Shown here piece by piece: positions 55,843-64,000 of a stretch of 64,000 bases of DNA. Under the pieces are notes generated by a model. That model was given only the letters and a program-made list of their open reading frames with translations. It was not told the DNA's origin and did not search any database. Every line of letters starts with the position of its first letter. Position 1 is the first letter of the stretch. Source of the DNA: Pantoea sp. 1.19 (lineage in GTDB: Bacteria > Pseudomonadota > Gammaproteobacteria > Enterobacterales > Enterobacteriaceae); assembly GCF_001922585.1 (NCBI RefSeq), contig NZ_MRBS01000002.1, positions 1 to 64,000 of the forward strand, written 5' to 3'. A program made the translations under genes and the position numbers.

Positions 55843-56799
55843 ATGATGACATCATTACGTTTCACCGCGCTGTTTGCCACCCTGCTGCTGACCAGCATAT
55901 CGCTGGTCAAGGCCGCCGAACCGGCGCCGGACTCGCTGCGCATCGGTTACCAAAAAGGGTCAGTGGCAATGTTATTGACCAAAGCGCACCGTCTGCTGGA
56001 AAAGCGCTACCCGCAGACCCAAATCAGCTGGATTGAGTTTCCGGCCGGCCCGCAGCTACTGGAGGCGCTGAACGTCGGCAGCGTTGATCTCGGCGGCACC
56101 GGCGATATTCCACCGCTGTTTGCCCAGGCGGCCGGTGCGGATCTGCTGTATGTCGGCGCCGAGCCGGCTAAACCGAAGGCCGAAGTGATCTTGGTCCCGG
56201 AAGCCAGCCCAATCCGCAACGTAGCGGATCTGAAGGGGCGTAAAGTCGCCTTTCAGAAAGGCTCCAGTTCACACAATCTGGTGCTGCGCGCGCTGCAGCA
56301 GGCCGGGCTGAGCTTCAGCGACATTCAACCGGTTTACCTGACGCCAGCCGATGCCCGGGCGGCGTTCCAGCAGCACAGCGTCGACGCCTGGGCCATCTGG
56401 GATCCGTTTTACTCGGCAGCGGTATTACAGGGGGATGCGCGGGTACTGATCGACGGCAGCCGGCTCAATCTGACCGGATCCTTCTATCTGGCTACCCGCG
56501 ATTACACCGAGAAAAACGCGCCCTTCCTGCGCGCAGTGCTGGACACTTTTACCGAAGCAGAGACCCTGACGCGCACGCAAAAAGACGCCAGTATTGCGCT
56601 GATTTCTCAGGCGATTGGCCTGCCCGTGCCGGTGATCGCCCGCTATCTGGCCAATCGTCCGGAGATGACCATTGGCCTGGTGAGCGATAGCACGGCCAGC
56701 GCCCAGCAGCACACTGCCGATCTGTTCTTTGCCTCACACCTGCTACCGGTGAAGCTCGATATTCGCCAGCGCATCTGGGCCGGTCCGGCCGCCCATTAA
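55843..56799 (+). CDS. ssuA: alkanesulfonate ABC transporter substrate-binding protein SsuA
   Basis: 318-residue periplasmic binding protein for aliphatic sulfonates. The signal peptide ends near residue 25 ([12 protein letters not shown]). The mature part matches E. coli Ssu[28 protein letters not shown]-like [20 protein letters not shown], and [20 protein letters not shown]. It follows ssuE by 12 nt with an AGGAGAG site and precedes ssuD. Confidence 0.96.
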   Translation: MMTSLRFTALFATLLLTSISLVKAAEPAPDSLRIGYQKGSVAMLLTKAHRLLEKRYPQTQISWIEFPAGPQLLEALNVGSVDLGGTGDIPPLFAQAAGADLLYVGAEPAKPKAEVILVPEASPIRNVADLKGRKVAFQKGSSSHNLVLRALQQAGLSFSDIQPVYLTPADARAAFQQHSVDAWAIWDPFYSAAVLQGDARVLIDGSRLNLTGSFYLATRDYTEKNAPFLRAVLDTFTEAETLTRTQKDASIALISQAIGLPVPVIARYLANRPEMTIGLVSDSTASAQQHTADLFFASHLLPVKLDIRQRIWAGPAAH

Positions 56800-56812
56800 C
56801 AGGAGATTTCTG

Positions 56813-57958
56813 ATGAGCCTCTCTATTTTTTGGTTTTTACCTACCCACGGCGATGGCCACTATCTCGGCAGCGGCGAAGGCGCCCGACCGGTGGATCACG
56901 CTTACCTGCAGCAGATCGCTCAGGCGGCCGATCGCCTCGGCTTCGGTGGCGTGCTGATCCCCACCGGCCGCTCCTGCGAAGACGCCTGGCTGGTGGCCGC
57001 CTCGCTTATCCCGGTGACCCAGCGGCTACGCTTTCTGGTGGCACTGCGTCCCGGCGTGATTTCACCGACCCAGGCGGCACGCCAGGCCGCAACGCTGGAT
57101 CGCCTGTCCAATGGTCGCGCGCTGTTCAATCTGGTCACCGGCGGCGATCCGGAAGAGCTGGCGGGCGATGGCGTGTTTCTCAATCACACCGAACGCTACG
57201 CCGAATCCGCCGAATTCACCCGCGTCTGGCGCCGGGTGCTGGAGGGAGACACCGTCGATTACGACGGTCAACACGTGAAGGTGCGCGGTGCGCGGCTACT
57301 GTTTGCGCCGGTACAGCAGCCGCGTCCGCCGCTGTGGTTTGGTGGATCGTCTGAGGTGGCCCAGGATTTGGCCGCTGAGCAAGTCGATGTCTACCTCACC
57401 TGGGGCGAACCGCCGGCGCAGGTGAAAGAGAAGCTGGACGCGGTCCGCGCCAAAGCTGCCGCGCGGGGACGCACGGTCAAATTTGGCCTGCGCCTGCACG
57501 TCATCGTCCGGGAGACCACCGCCGAAGCCTGGCAGGCAGCAGAAAAACTGATTTCCCATCTGGATGATGACACCATTGCGCGGGCACAGGCGGCCTTCGC
57601 GCGCACCGATTCAGTAGGTCAGCAGCGCATGGCGGCGCTGCACGGCGGTCAACGCGATCGGCTGGAGATCAGCCCCAATCTGTGGGCCGGGGTGGGTCTG
57701 GTACGCGGCGGTGCCGGCACCGCGCTGGTCGGCGATGGTCCGACCGTCGCCGCCCGCCTGCAGGCGTATGCCGATCTCGGCATCGATACCTTTATCCTCT
57801 CCGGCTATCCGCATCTGGAAGAGGCGTACCGCGTCGGCGAGCTGCTGTTTCCGCATCTGGATTTGCGCGTACCGGACATCCCACCGCCCCGGCAGCATCA
57901 GGCGCAGGGGGAGGCCGTAGCCAATGATTTCATTCCCCGCAACGCGGCGCAGAGCTGA
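56813..57958 (+). CDS. ssuD: FMNH2-dependent alkanesulfonate monooxygenase SsuD
   Basis: 381-residue luciferase-like monooxygenase that cleaves alkanesulfonates to aldehyde and sulfite, giving sulfur for growth. Visible family blocks: [60 protein letters not shown] and [20 protein letters not shown]. Length equals E. coli SsuD. AGGAGATTT precedes the ATG at 56813. It uses flavin from SsuE. It is distantly related to RutA elsewhere in this window. Confidence 0.97.
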   Translation: MSLSIFWFLPTHGDGHYLGSGEGARPVDHAYLQQIAQAADRLGFGGVLIPTGRSCEDAWLVAASLIPVTQRLRFLVALRPGVISPTQAARQAATLDRLSNGRALFNLVTGGDPEELAGDGVFLNHTERYAESAEFTRVWRRVLEGDTVDYDGQHVKVRGARLLFAPVQQPRPPLWFGGSSEVAQDLAAEQVDVYLTWGEPPAQVKEKLDAVRAKAAARGRTVKFGLRLHVIVRETTAEAWQAAEKLISHLDDDTIARAQAAFARTDSVGQQRMAALHGGQRDRLEISPNLWAGVGLVRGGAGTALVGDGPTVAARLQAYADLGIDTFILSGYPHLEEAYRVGELLFPHLDLRVPDIPPPRQHQAQGEAVANDFIPRNAAQS

Positions 57959-57962
57959 GGAT

Positions 57963-58745
57963 ATGATGAATAAAACGCTAAATCGTCTGGCGCCCTGGGC
58001 GCTACCGGTGCTGCTAATCGTCGCCTGGCAAGCTGCTTCGCAGACCGGTCTGCTCTCGACCCGAATTCTGCCCTCACCGGAAAACGTGGTGCTGGCCTTC
58101 TGGCGATTGTCGGCCAGCGGCGAGCTGTGGCATCACCTGGCGATCAGTGGTGGACGGGCGCTGACCGGCTTTGTCATCGGCGGCGCCATCGGCCTGCTGC
58201 TCGGCTTTATCACCGGACTGTCGCGCTGGGGTGAACGCCTGCTGGATACCTCGGTGCAGATGCTGCGCAATGTGCCGCACCTGGCACTGATCCCGCTGGT
58301 GATTTTATGGTTTGGCATTGATGAGTCAGCCAAAATTTTTCTGGTGGCGCTTGGCACGCTGTTCCCTGTCTATCTCAATACCTATCACGGTATTCGCAAT
58401 GTGGATCGCGGCCTGCTGGAGATGGCGCGCAGCTATGGCCTCTCGGGCTGGCAGCGCTTTTTTCAGGTTGTACTGCCCGGTGCGCTGCCCGGCATTATGG
58501 TCGGCGTTCGGTTTGCCCTCGGGCTGATGTGGCTGACGCTGATTGTGGCCGAAACCATCTCGGCCAACGCCGGCATCGGCTATCTGGCGATGAACGCCCG
58601 CGAATTTTTACAAACCGATATCGTGGTGGTGGCGATTATCCTTTATGCCCTGCTGGGCAAACTGGCAGACGTCTCTGCCCTGCTGCTGGAGCGCCTGTGG
58701 TTACGCTGGCACCCGGCTTATCAACCTCTGGAGCAGACCCCATGA
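57963..58745 (+). CDS. ssuC: alkanesulfonate ABC transporter permease SsuC
   Basis: 260-residue inner-membrane permease with about six helices and the binding-protein-dependent transport EAA-like loop ([20 protein letters not shown]). It is almost the same as E. coli SsuC in [20 protein letters not shown] and [20 protein letters not shown]. The ATG at 57963 (or 57966) follows TGAGGAT right after the ssuD stop. It overlaps ssuB by 4 nt (ATGA). Confidence 0.96.
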   Translation: MMNKTLNRLAPWALPVLLIVAWQAASQTGLLSTRILPSPENVVLAFWRLSASGELWHHLAISGGRALTGFVIGGAIGLLLGFITGLSRWGERLLDTSVQMLRNVPHLALIPLVILWFGIDESAKIFLVALGTLFPVYLNTYHGIRNVDRGLLEMARSYGLSGWQRFFQVVLPGALPGIMVGVRFALGLMWLTLIVAETISANAGIGYLAMNAREFLQTDIVVVAIILYALLGKLADVSALLLERLWLRWHPAYQPLEQTP

Positions 58746-59520
58746 CACTTTCTTCTGCTATTCCTGCCCGGCTGAATGCCGGTACGCCGCTCACGCTGAG
58801 CGGGGTGAGCAAGCGCTACGGGCCGCGCACGATTCTGGATCTGCTGGATCTGCATATCCCCGCCGGACAGTTTGTGGCCGTGGTGGGCCGCAGCGGCTGC
58901 GGCAAGAGTACCCTGCTGCGCCTGCTGGCCGGTCTGGAGCAGGCCAGCGGCGGCGAACTGCTGGCCGGACGCGCCCCGCTCTGCAACGCGCGGGACGAGA
59001 CGCGCCTGATGTTTCAGGACGCGCGCTTACTGCCGTGGAAAAGCGTGATTGATAACGTGGGGCTCGGTCTGCGCGGCAGCGACTGGCGGACGCAGGCGCG
59101 AGCGGTACTGGAGGCCGTCGGGCTCGCCGAGCGCGCCGGGGAGTGGCCGGCCGCCCTGTCCGGTGGACAAAAACAGCGCGTGCGCTTATTCATCGGCCCG
59201 GCCTGCTGCTGCTCGATGAGCCGCTCGGGGCGCTGGATGCCCTCACCCGGCTGGAGATGCAGGCGCTGATCGAAGGGCTGTGGCGCGAACAGCAGTTCAC
59301 CGTGCTGCTGGTCACCCACGACGTCAGTGAAGCGGTAGCCATGGCCGATCGGGTACTACTGATTGAAGAGGGGAAGATCGGGCTGGACTTAACCATTGAT
59401 TTGCCGCGCCCGCGGCGCAAAGGATCAGCCAGACTGGCGGAACTGGAAGCGGAGGTGCTGGAGCGGGTAATGCATCCGCCGGAGGCTGGCGTCGCGGACA
59501 CCAGACGTCTGGCGAGATAA
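58742..59520 (+). pseudogene. ssuB: alkanesulfonate ABC transporter ATPase SsuB, frameshifted
   Basis: The first frame from the ATG at 58742 encodes Walker A (GRSGCGKST), the Q-loop ([20 protein letters not shown]) and the signature LSGGQKQRV, then leaves the family at about 59181. The family sequence resumes in another frame with [20 protein letters not shown] (Walker B), the H-loop [12 protein letters not shown] and the C-terminus to 59520. Compared with E. coli SsuB the codons for about ALAR after the signature are missing. Restoring 13 nt gives an intact protein of 263 residues. Either a real deletion between GCGC-rich repeats or a sequencing error. If real, Walker B is lost and the transporter cannot work. 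Confidence 0.9.
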
Positions 59521-59524
59521 TGTA

Positions 59525-59550
59525 CGCCCCGGGGACCCGGGGCGATTTTT
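59525..59550 (+). terminator. intrinsic terminator of the ssu operon
   Basis: CGCCCCGG-GGAC-CCGGGGCG is followed by ATTTTT, 4 nt after the ssuB stop and just before the convergent pepN end. Confidence 0.88.
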
Positions 59551-59552
59551 CA

Positions 59553-62171
59553 TCAGGCGCTCAGCGCCTTGTTGATTTTTTCGAACAGATCGCCGGAGAG
59601 TTTATCCAGCCCTTTCAGCTGCTCCAGCGCCTGGCGCATCAGCGTCTGACGGCCGGCATCGTAGCGCTGCAGACGAATCAGCGGCTCAATCATCCGCGCT
59701 GCCACCTGCGGGTTGCGGCGATTCAGATCGGTAAGGATCTCCACCAGGAAGCAATAGCCGCTGCCGTCCGCCGCGTGAAACGCCGCCGGATTTGCCGAGG
59801 CAAACGCCCCAATCAGCGAGCGGGTACGGTTCGGGTTGCTCAGGCTGAAACTGCGGTGAGTCAGCAGCTCACGCACCCTTTCCAGCACATCCGCCGCCGG
59901 GTTAGTCGCCTGCAGCACAAACCACTTATCCATCACCAAACCATCGTGGTGCCAGCGGTCGTCAAAGTCCTGCATCAGTTCGGCACGGCACGGCAGCTGC
60001 GCCGCGTTGGCCGCCGCCAGCGCGGCCAGGGCGTCGGTCATATTGTTAGCCACCCGGTACTGCTGCCGCACCCGCGCGTCGGCGTGGGTCACATCGGGAC
60101 CGAACGCGAGGTAACTCAGGCAGAGGTTTTTCAACGCGCGCTGGCCGATATCGGCATGCTCTACGCGGTAAACCGCGCTCTGATTAGCCTCATAGCCGCG
60201 CTGCCACTCCGCAGCCAGCGCGCTGGCCAGCAGGCGGGTCAGCGCTTCACGCACCTCCGCGATGGCTACCGGATCGATGGTGGTAAACAGTTCTGCAATT
60301 TCATTTTCGCCCGGCAGAGTCAGAATCTGCGCCCGCAGCGCCGGATCGCTGGCGTCATCACGCAGTACGGCGCGGAACGCCTCGGCGACGTGTGCCGGCA
60401 GCGACAGCGGCTGCTGCTGCTGATGGCGCGCCACGTTCAGCCTGATGTGAGTCGCCAGCAGGCTCTGTGCTGCATCCCAGCGGGCAAAATCGTTGCGCGC
60501 GTGGCGCATCAGGAACGTCAGCTGGGCGTCGCTCCAGTTGTATTCCAGCTTCACCGGCGCAGAAAATTCGCGTAATAGTGAAGGCACCGGCTGATGATAG
60601 ACATTGTCGAAAATAAAGGTTTGTACGGCTTCCGTGACGTTCAGCACGTGATGGACCGGATGACCGTTATGCTGTAGCGGTATCGCATTACCCCGGTCAT
60701 CGTAAAGTTCGATATCCAGTGGAATATGCAGCGGCAGCTTCTCTTTTTGGTCGGCGGTGGCCGGCGTATGCTGGCTGACGTGCAGCGTATACTGCTCCAG
60801 CTCCGGATTGTAGTCATCACGGACGGTCAACACCGGGGTTCCGGACTGGCTATACCAGCGGCGGAACTGCGAGAGATCGACGTTGGATGCGTCTTCCATC
60901 GCCTGCACAAAGTCGTCGCAGGTGGCCGCACTGCCGTCGTGACGCTCAAAATAGAGGGCCATACCCTTCTGGAAAAGGCTTTCGCCGAGCAGCGTGTGCA
61001 GCATGCGGATCACTTCCGATCCCTTCTCATACACCGTCAGGGTGTAAAAGTTGTTCATCTCGATAACCTGCTCCGGACGAATCGGATGCGCCATCGGGCT
61101 GGCGTCCTCGGCAAACTGAGCGCCGCGCATCACCCGCACGTTGTCAATACGATTGACCGCGCGCGAGCCGAGATCGGAACTGAACTCCTGATCGCGGAAT
61201 ACCGTCAGCCCCTCTTTCAGGCTGAGCTGGAACCAGTCGCGGCAGGTGACCCGGTTACCGGTCCAGTTATGAAAATATTCATGGCCGATCACCGCTTCAA
61301 TACCGAGGTAATCTTTATCGGTCGCCGTTTCCGCCTTCGCCAGCACATACTTGGCGTTAAAAACGTTAAGGCCTTTATTTTCCATCGCGCCCATATTGAA
61401 GAAGTCGACGGCAACGATCATAAAGATATCGAGGTCGTACTCGAGGTTAAAACGCGCCTCGTCCCACTTCATGCTGTTCTTAAGCGAGGTCATCGCCCAG
61501 TCGGCGCGATCGAGATTACCGCGATCGACGAAGATTTCCAGCGCCACGTCGCGGCCGGAACGGGTACGGAAGGTGTCGCGCAGGACGTCAAAATCTCCGG
61601 CGACCAGCGCAAACAGGTAGCAAGGCTTGGGAAACGGATCTTGCCATTTTACCCAGTGACGCCCCTGCTCCAGATCGCCGCCGTCGATGCGATTACCGTT
61701 CGACAGCAGCCACGGATAGCGCGCCTTATCGGCAAAGATAGTGGTCGTGAAGCGCGCCAACACGTCCGGGCGATCGAGATACCAGGTGATATGACGGAAT
61801 CCTTCGGCCTCGCACTGCGTGCAGAGCGCCTCGCCTGACTGGTATAGCCCTTCCAGCGCGGTGTTGTTATCCGGGTGAATCGCGTTAATAATTTTCAGCG
61901 TGAAGCGCTCGGGCAGCCGCTCCAGAATCAGCGCGCCCTCCTCCTCGCGATAGTCACGCCAGGGTTGGCCATCCACCTCCAGCGCAATCAACGTCAGATC
62001 CTCTCCGTCAAGGCGCAACGCGGCGTCGGCAGCGCCGAGTCGCTGCACCTGACTGATGGCCGTTACCCGGGTGGTGGCCGCATCGAGTTCAAAAGTCAGA
62101 TCGATGTCGCTGATGGTGTAATCCGGTGCCCGATAGTCGTGGCGATTTTTTGCCTGCGGCGCGTGCGTCAT
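59553..62171 (-). CDS. pepN: aminopeptidase N
   Basis: 872-residue M1 zinc aminopeptidase (E. coli 870) that removes N-terminal residues from peptides in the cytoplasm. The GAMEN substrate motif (NMGAMENKGLNVFN) is followed by the zinc site HEYFHNW with a downstream KEGLTVFRDQ carrying the third ligand, and the catalytic Tyr lies in YTLTVYEKGSEV. The N-terminus is MTHAPQAKNRHDYRAPDYTI. It is convergent with ssuB and divergent from pncB. Confidence 0.98.
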   Translation of the reverse strand: MTHAPQAKNRHDYRAPDYTISDIDLTFELDAATTRVTAISQVQRLGAADAALRLDGEDLTLIALEVDGQPWRDYREEEGALILERLPERFTLKIINAIHPDNNTALEGLYQSGEALCTQCEAEGFRHITWYLDRPDVLARFTTTIFADKARYPWLLSNGNRIDGGDLEQGRHWVKWQDPFPKPCYLFALVAGDFDVLRDTFRTRSGRDVALEIFVDRGNLDRADWAMTSLKNSMKWDEARFNLEYDLDIFMIVAVDFFNMGAMENKGLNVFNAKYVLAKAETATDKDYLGIEAVIGHEYFHNWTGNRVTCRDWFQLSLKEGLTVFRDQEFSSDLGSRAVNRIDNVRVMRGAQFAEDASPMAHPIRPEQVIEMNNFYTLTVYEKGSEVIRMLHTLLGESLFQKGMALYFERHDGSAATCDDFVQAMEDASNVDLSQFRRWYSQSGTPVLTVRDDYNPELEQYTLHVSQHTPATADQKEKLPLHIPLDIELYDDRGNAIPLQHNGHPVHHVLNVTEAVQTFIFDNVYHQPVPSLLREFSAPVKLEYNWSDAQLTFLMRHARNDFARWDAAQSLLATHIRLNVARHQQQQPLSLPAHVAEAFRAVLRDDASDPALRAQILTLPGENEIAELFTTIDPVAIAEVREALTRLLASALAAEWQRGYEANQSAVYRVEHADIGQRALKNLCLSYLAFGPDVTHADARVRQQYRVANNMTDALAALAAANAAQLPCRAELMQDFDDRWHHDGLVMDKWFVLQATNPAADVLERVRELLTHRSFSLSNPNRTRSLIGAFASANPAAFHAADGSGYCFLVEILTDLNRRNPQVAARMIEPLIRLQRYDAGRQTLMRQALEQLKGLDKLSGDLFEKINKALSA

Positions 62172-62422
62172 ACGTCCCTCTTGCTAAGCTTTGCAGTATC
62201 AGTAAATCCCTAGTCTATTCTGCTTACCGGGATGTTGCCACGGAGAATGGATAACAGGCTGTAAATACGGGCAGCCGGCGCGGTTTGTCGCTTGCGATGG
62301 CCGACGAATGCCATTTATGTTGTGATCGGGTTCAATAAACTGATATTCGGGTTATACTCCGCCGTCTTGAACTCTTTCTATTACACCAGGTAACGCGCTC
62401 CTCGAGGATGCTGAAACGCACC

Positions 62423-63628
62423 ATGACAAGAAACGTTCCCCCGATAATATCTACCCTGTTGGATACGGACGCCTACAAGCTGCATATGCAGCAGGCGGTC
62501 TTTCATCGCTACCCTGACATCACGGTATCGGCGGAGTTTCGCTGCCGCGGTGACGACCGCCTCGGCGCGTATGCCGAGGCGATCCTCGCGCAGATCGAGA
62601 CGCTGGCCGCGCTGACGCTCAGCGACGCGGAGTACGACTATCTGGCCAGCCTGCCCTTTTTCCACGCGGATTACCTCGACTGGCTGCGGACGTTTCGCTT
62701 CAACCCGCGTCAGGTTCAGGTGCACAACGACGCCGGACAGCTGCGTATTCGTATTGACGGCCCCTGGCGTGAGGTGATTTTGTGGGAAGTGCCGCTGCTG
62801 GCGCTGATTAGCGAAGTGGTGCATCGTCACCGCTCGCCGCACATCACACCGGAGATGGCCGTGGCGCAGCTGCAGCACAAACTGGCCGCGTTTCGCACGC
62901 TGAGCGCCGACATGGATATGTCGCGCTTCAAACTGATGGATTTTGGCACCCGACGCCGGTTTTCCCGCGACGTGCAGTTGGCGATCGTCAGCACTCTGCA
63001 GCAGGATTTTCCGTGGTTGCTGGGCAGCAGCAACTATGATGTGGCGCGTCAGCTGGGCATCAGCCCGGTTGGCACCCAGGCGCACGAGTGGTTTCAGGCC
63101 CACCAGCAAATCAGTCCGACGCTGGCGGATTGTCAGCGCGTCGCGCTGCAGGCCTGGCTTGACGAGTATCCCGACCAGTTAGGCATCGCGCTGACCGATT
63201 GTATTACCATGGATGCGTTTTTGCGCGACTTTGGTGAAACGTTCGCCCACCGCTACCAGGGACTGCGTCACGATTCTGGCGATCCGCTGGAGTGGGGGGA
63301 AAAAGCCATCGCCCATTATCACAAGCTGGGGATCGATCCGCACAGTAAAACGCTGGTCTTTTCCGATAATCTCGACCTGGAAAAAGCGCTGGCGCTGTAT
63401 CGCCATTTTGGCCAGCGTATCAACGTGATTTTCGGCATCGGCACCCGCCTGACCTGTGACATTCCAACCGTCACCCCGCTGAATATCGTCATCAAACTGG
63501 TAGCCTGCAACGGTAAACCGGTGGCTAAGCTGTCCGACAGTCCGGGTAAAACCATCTGTCAGGATAAAGCGTTTGTGCGCGCCCTGCGTAAGGCATTTGA
63601 TTTGCCGCTGGTTAAAAAGGCCAGCTAG
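62423..63628 (+). CDS. pncB: nicotinate phosphoribosyltransferase
   Basis: 401-residue enzyme of NAD salvage making nicotinate mononucleotide from nicotinate and PRPP with ATP. Matches E. coli PncB (400): [17 protein letters not shown]-like [54 protein letters not shown] and [21 protein letters not shown] choose the ATG at 62423 (MTRNVPP) by homology. The ATG at 62408 sits directly against the GAGG and adds 5 residues, so it cannot be excluded. I see no clear NadR box upstream. Confidence 0.96.
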   Translation: MTRNVPPIISTLLDTDAYKLHMQQAVFHRYPDITVSAEFRCRGDDRLGAYAEAILAQIETLAALTLSDAEYDYLASLPFFHADYLDWLRTFRFNPRQVQVHNDAGQLRIRIDGPWREVILWEVPLLALISEVVHRHRSPHITPEMAVAQLQHKLAAFRTLSADMDMSRFKLMDFGTRRRFSRDVQLAIVSTLQQDFPWLLGSSNYDVARQLGISPVGTQAHEWFQAHQQISPTLADCQRVALQAWLDEYPDQLGIALTDCITMDAFLRDFGETFAHRYQGLRHDSGDPLEWGEKAIAHYHKLGIDPHSKTLVFSDNLDLEKALALYRHFGQRINVIFGIGTRLTCDIPTVTPLNIVIKLVACNGKPVAKLSDSPGKTICQDKAFVRALRKAFDLPLVKKAS

Positions 63629-63635
63629 ACGCGTC

Positions 63636-63660
63636 GGCGGGGGCTAAATAGCCGCCCGCC
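63636..63660. terminator. terminator-like hairpin after pncB
   Basis: GGCGGGGGCT-AAAT-AGCCGCCCGCC forms a long stem with one bulge between the convergent pncB and PLP-enzyme genes; no clear T-tract. Confidence 0.5.
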
Positions 63661-63671
63661 GCGCTTTGCCG

Positions 63672-64000
63672 CTATACCTGCGCCAGCGCCTGCGCCACAT
63701 CCGCACAGAGGTCATCAGGGTGCTCGATACCTATCGATACCCGCACCGTCGAAGGCAGAATGCCTATCCGCTCGCGTACCGTCGCGTTGACCCCGGAATG
63801 GGTGGTGCTCGCCGGGTGGCAGGCCAGCGATTCGGTTCCACCGAGGCTGACCGCCAGTTTAAACAGCCGCAGGGCGTCGAGAAAGCGAAATGCCTCCGCC
63901 TCGCCGCCGTGCAGATCAAAAGCAAAGGTTGAGCCGGCCGCCAGACACTGCCGGCGAAACAGCGCCCCCTGCGGGGACGCGGGATCGCTGAAAGGCAAGT
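63672..64000 (-). CDS. Cys/Met metabolism PLP-dependent enzyme, C-terminal part (runs off right edge)
   Basis: About 109 residues of the C-terminal domain of the trans-sulfuration family (cystathionine gamma-synthase, cystathionine lyases, methionine gamma-lyase). The family block [21 protein letters not shown] and the ending [20 protein letters not shown] are diagnostic. The PLP lysine lies outside the window, so the exact reaction cannot be told; methionine gamma-lyase or a cystathionine enzyme is most likely. It is convergent with pncB, a position occupied by other genes in E. coli. Confidence 0.85.
   Translation of the reverse strand, partial: LPFSDPASPQGALFRRQCLAAGSTFAFDLHGGEAEAFRFLDALRLFKLAVSLGGTESLACHPASTTHSGVNATVRERIGILPSTVRVSIGIEHPDDLCADVAQALAQV

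Noticed and set aside
59553-62171. Long plus-strand open frames opposite pepN (59520-60575, 60726-61838)
   Set aside because: They are antisense to a clearly conserved full-length pepN and have no family features.

Overview
The window is a chromosomal segment of a gamma-proteobacterium of the order Enterobacterales. Most genes are recognisable orthologs of Escherichia coli genes and keep E. coli-like local order (uvrY-uvrC-pgsA-glyW-cysT-leuZ, rutR/rut-wrbA-yccJ-agp, yccA-tusE-acyP-rlmI-hspQ-yccU-yccT-mgsA-helD-yccF-yccS-sxy-sulA-ompA-matP-ycbZ-fabA-rmf, pqiCBA-uup-rlmL-ycbX-zapC-pyrD, ssuEADCB-pepN-pncB). The GC-rich coding sequence, a LuxI-type synthase beside sdiA, and several insertions and losses relative to E. 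coli suggest the Erwiniaceae (Pantoea/Erwinia/Mixta-like). That placement is inference, not proof.

Layout. 1-4189: N-terminal part of a large autotransporter running off the left edge, with a perfect FNR-type box upstream. 4190-5619: AT-rich, gene-poor DNA with a 24-bp perfect palindrome. 5620-9231: leuZ, cysT and glyW tRNAs, then pgsA, uvrC and uvrY, all on the minus strand. 9439-11539: yecF, a GlpM-family membrane protein, and a LuxI synthase next to SdiA (acyl-homoserine-lactone quorum sensing). 11858-15129: extensin-like protein, cycA and a YdjM-family protein. This block lies where the order departs from E. coli. 15193-21045: rutR and the rutABCDFG pyrimidine-degradation operon, which lacks rutE and has a sigma-54 promoter and a RutR operator. 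21042-26029: EamA transporter, wrbA-yccJ, a succinate-semialdehyde dehydrogenase, and agp carrying an unusual TolA-like C-terminal tail. 26030-27480: eroded, gene-free DNA. 27481-27699: two tandem tRNA-Ser(UGA) genes, each with its own terminator. 27917-44260: conserved housekeeping block from yccA to rmf. 44560-53864: pqiABC (MCE lipid transport), uup, rlmL, ycbX and zapC. 54043-64000: pyrD, the ssu alkanesulfonate operon (ssuB frameshifted), pepN, pncB and the C-terminal end of a Cys/Met-metabolism PLP enzyme.

How the genes work together. rutA-G with RutR let the cell use pyrimidine rings as a nitrogen source. ssuEADCB would import and desulfonate alkanesulfonates, but the ATPase reading frame is broken. 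LuxI and SdiA form a potential complete signal/receptor pair. The SOS gene sulA, together with matP, zapC and helD, covers division, terminus organisation and DNA metabolism. ompA, pqiABC, the autotransporter and agp act at the envelope or in the periplasm. I did not find a clearly novel multi-gene system. The strongest non-routine signals are the Agp tail, the LuxI-SdiA pair, the compositional break inside the autotransporter gene, and the ssuB deletion.
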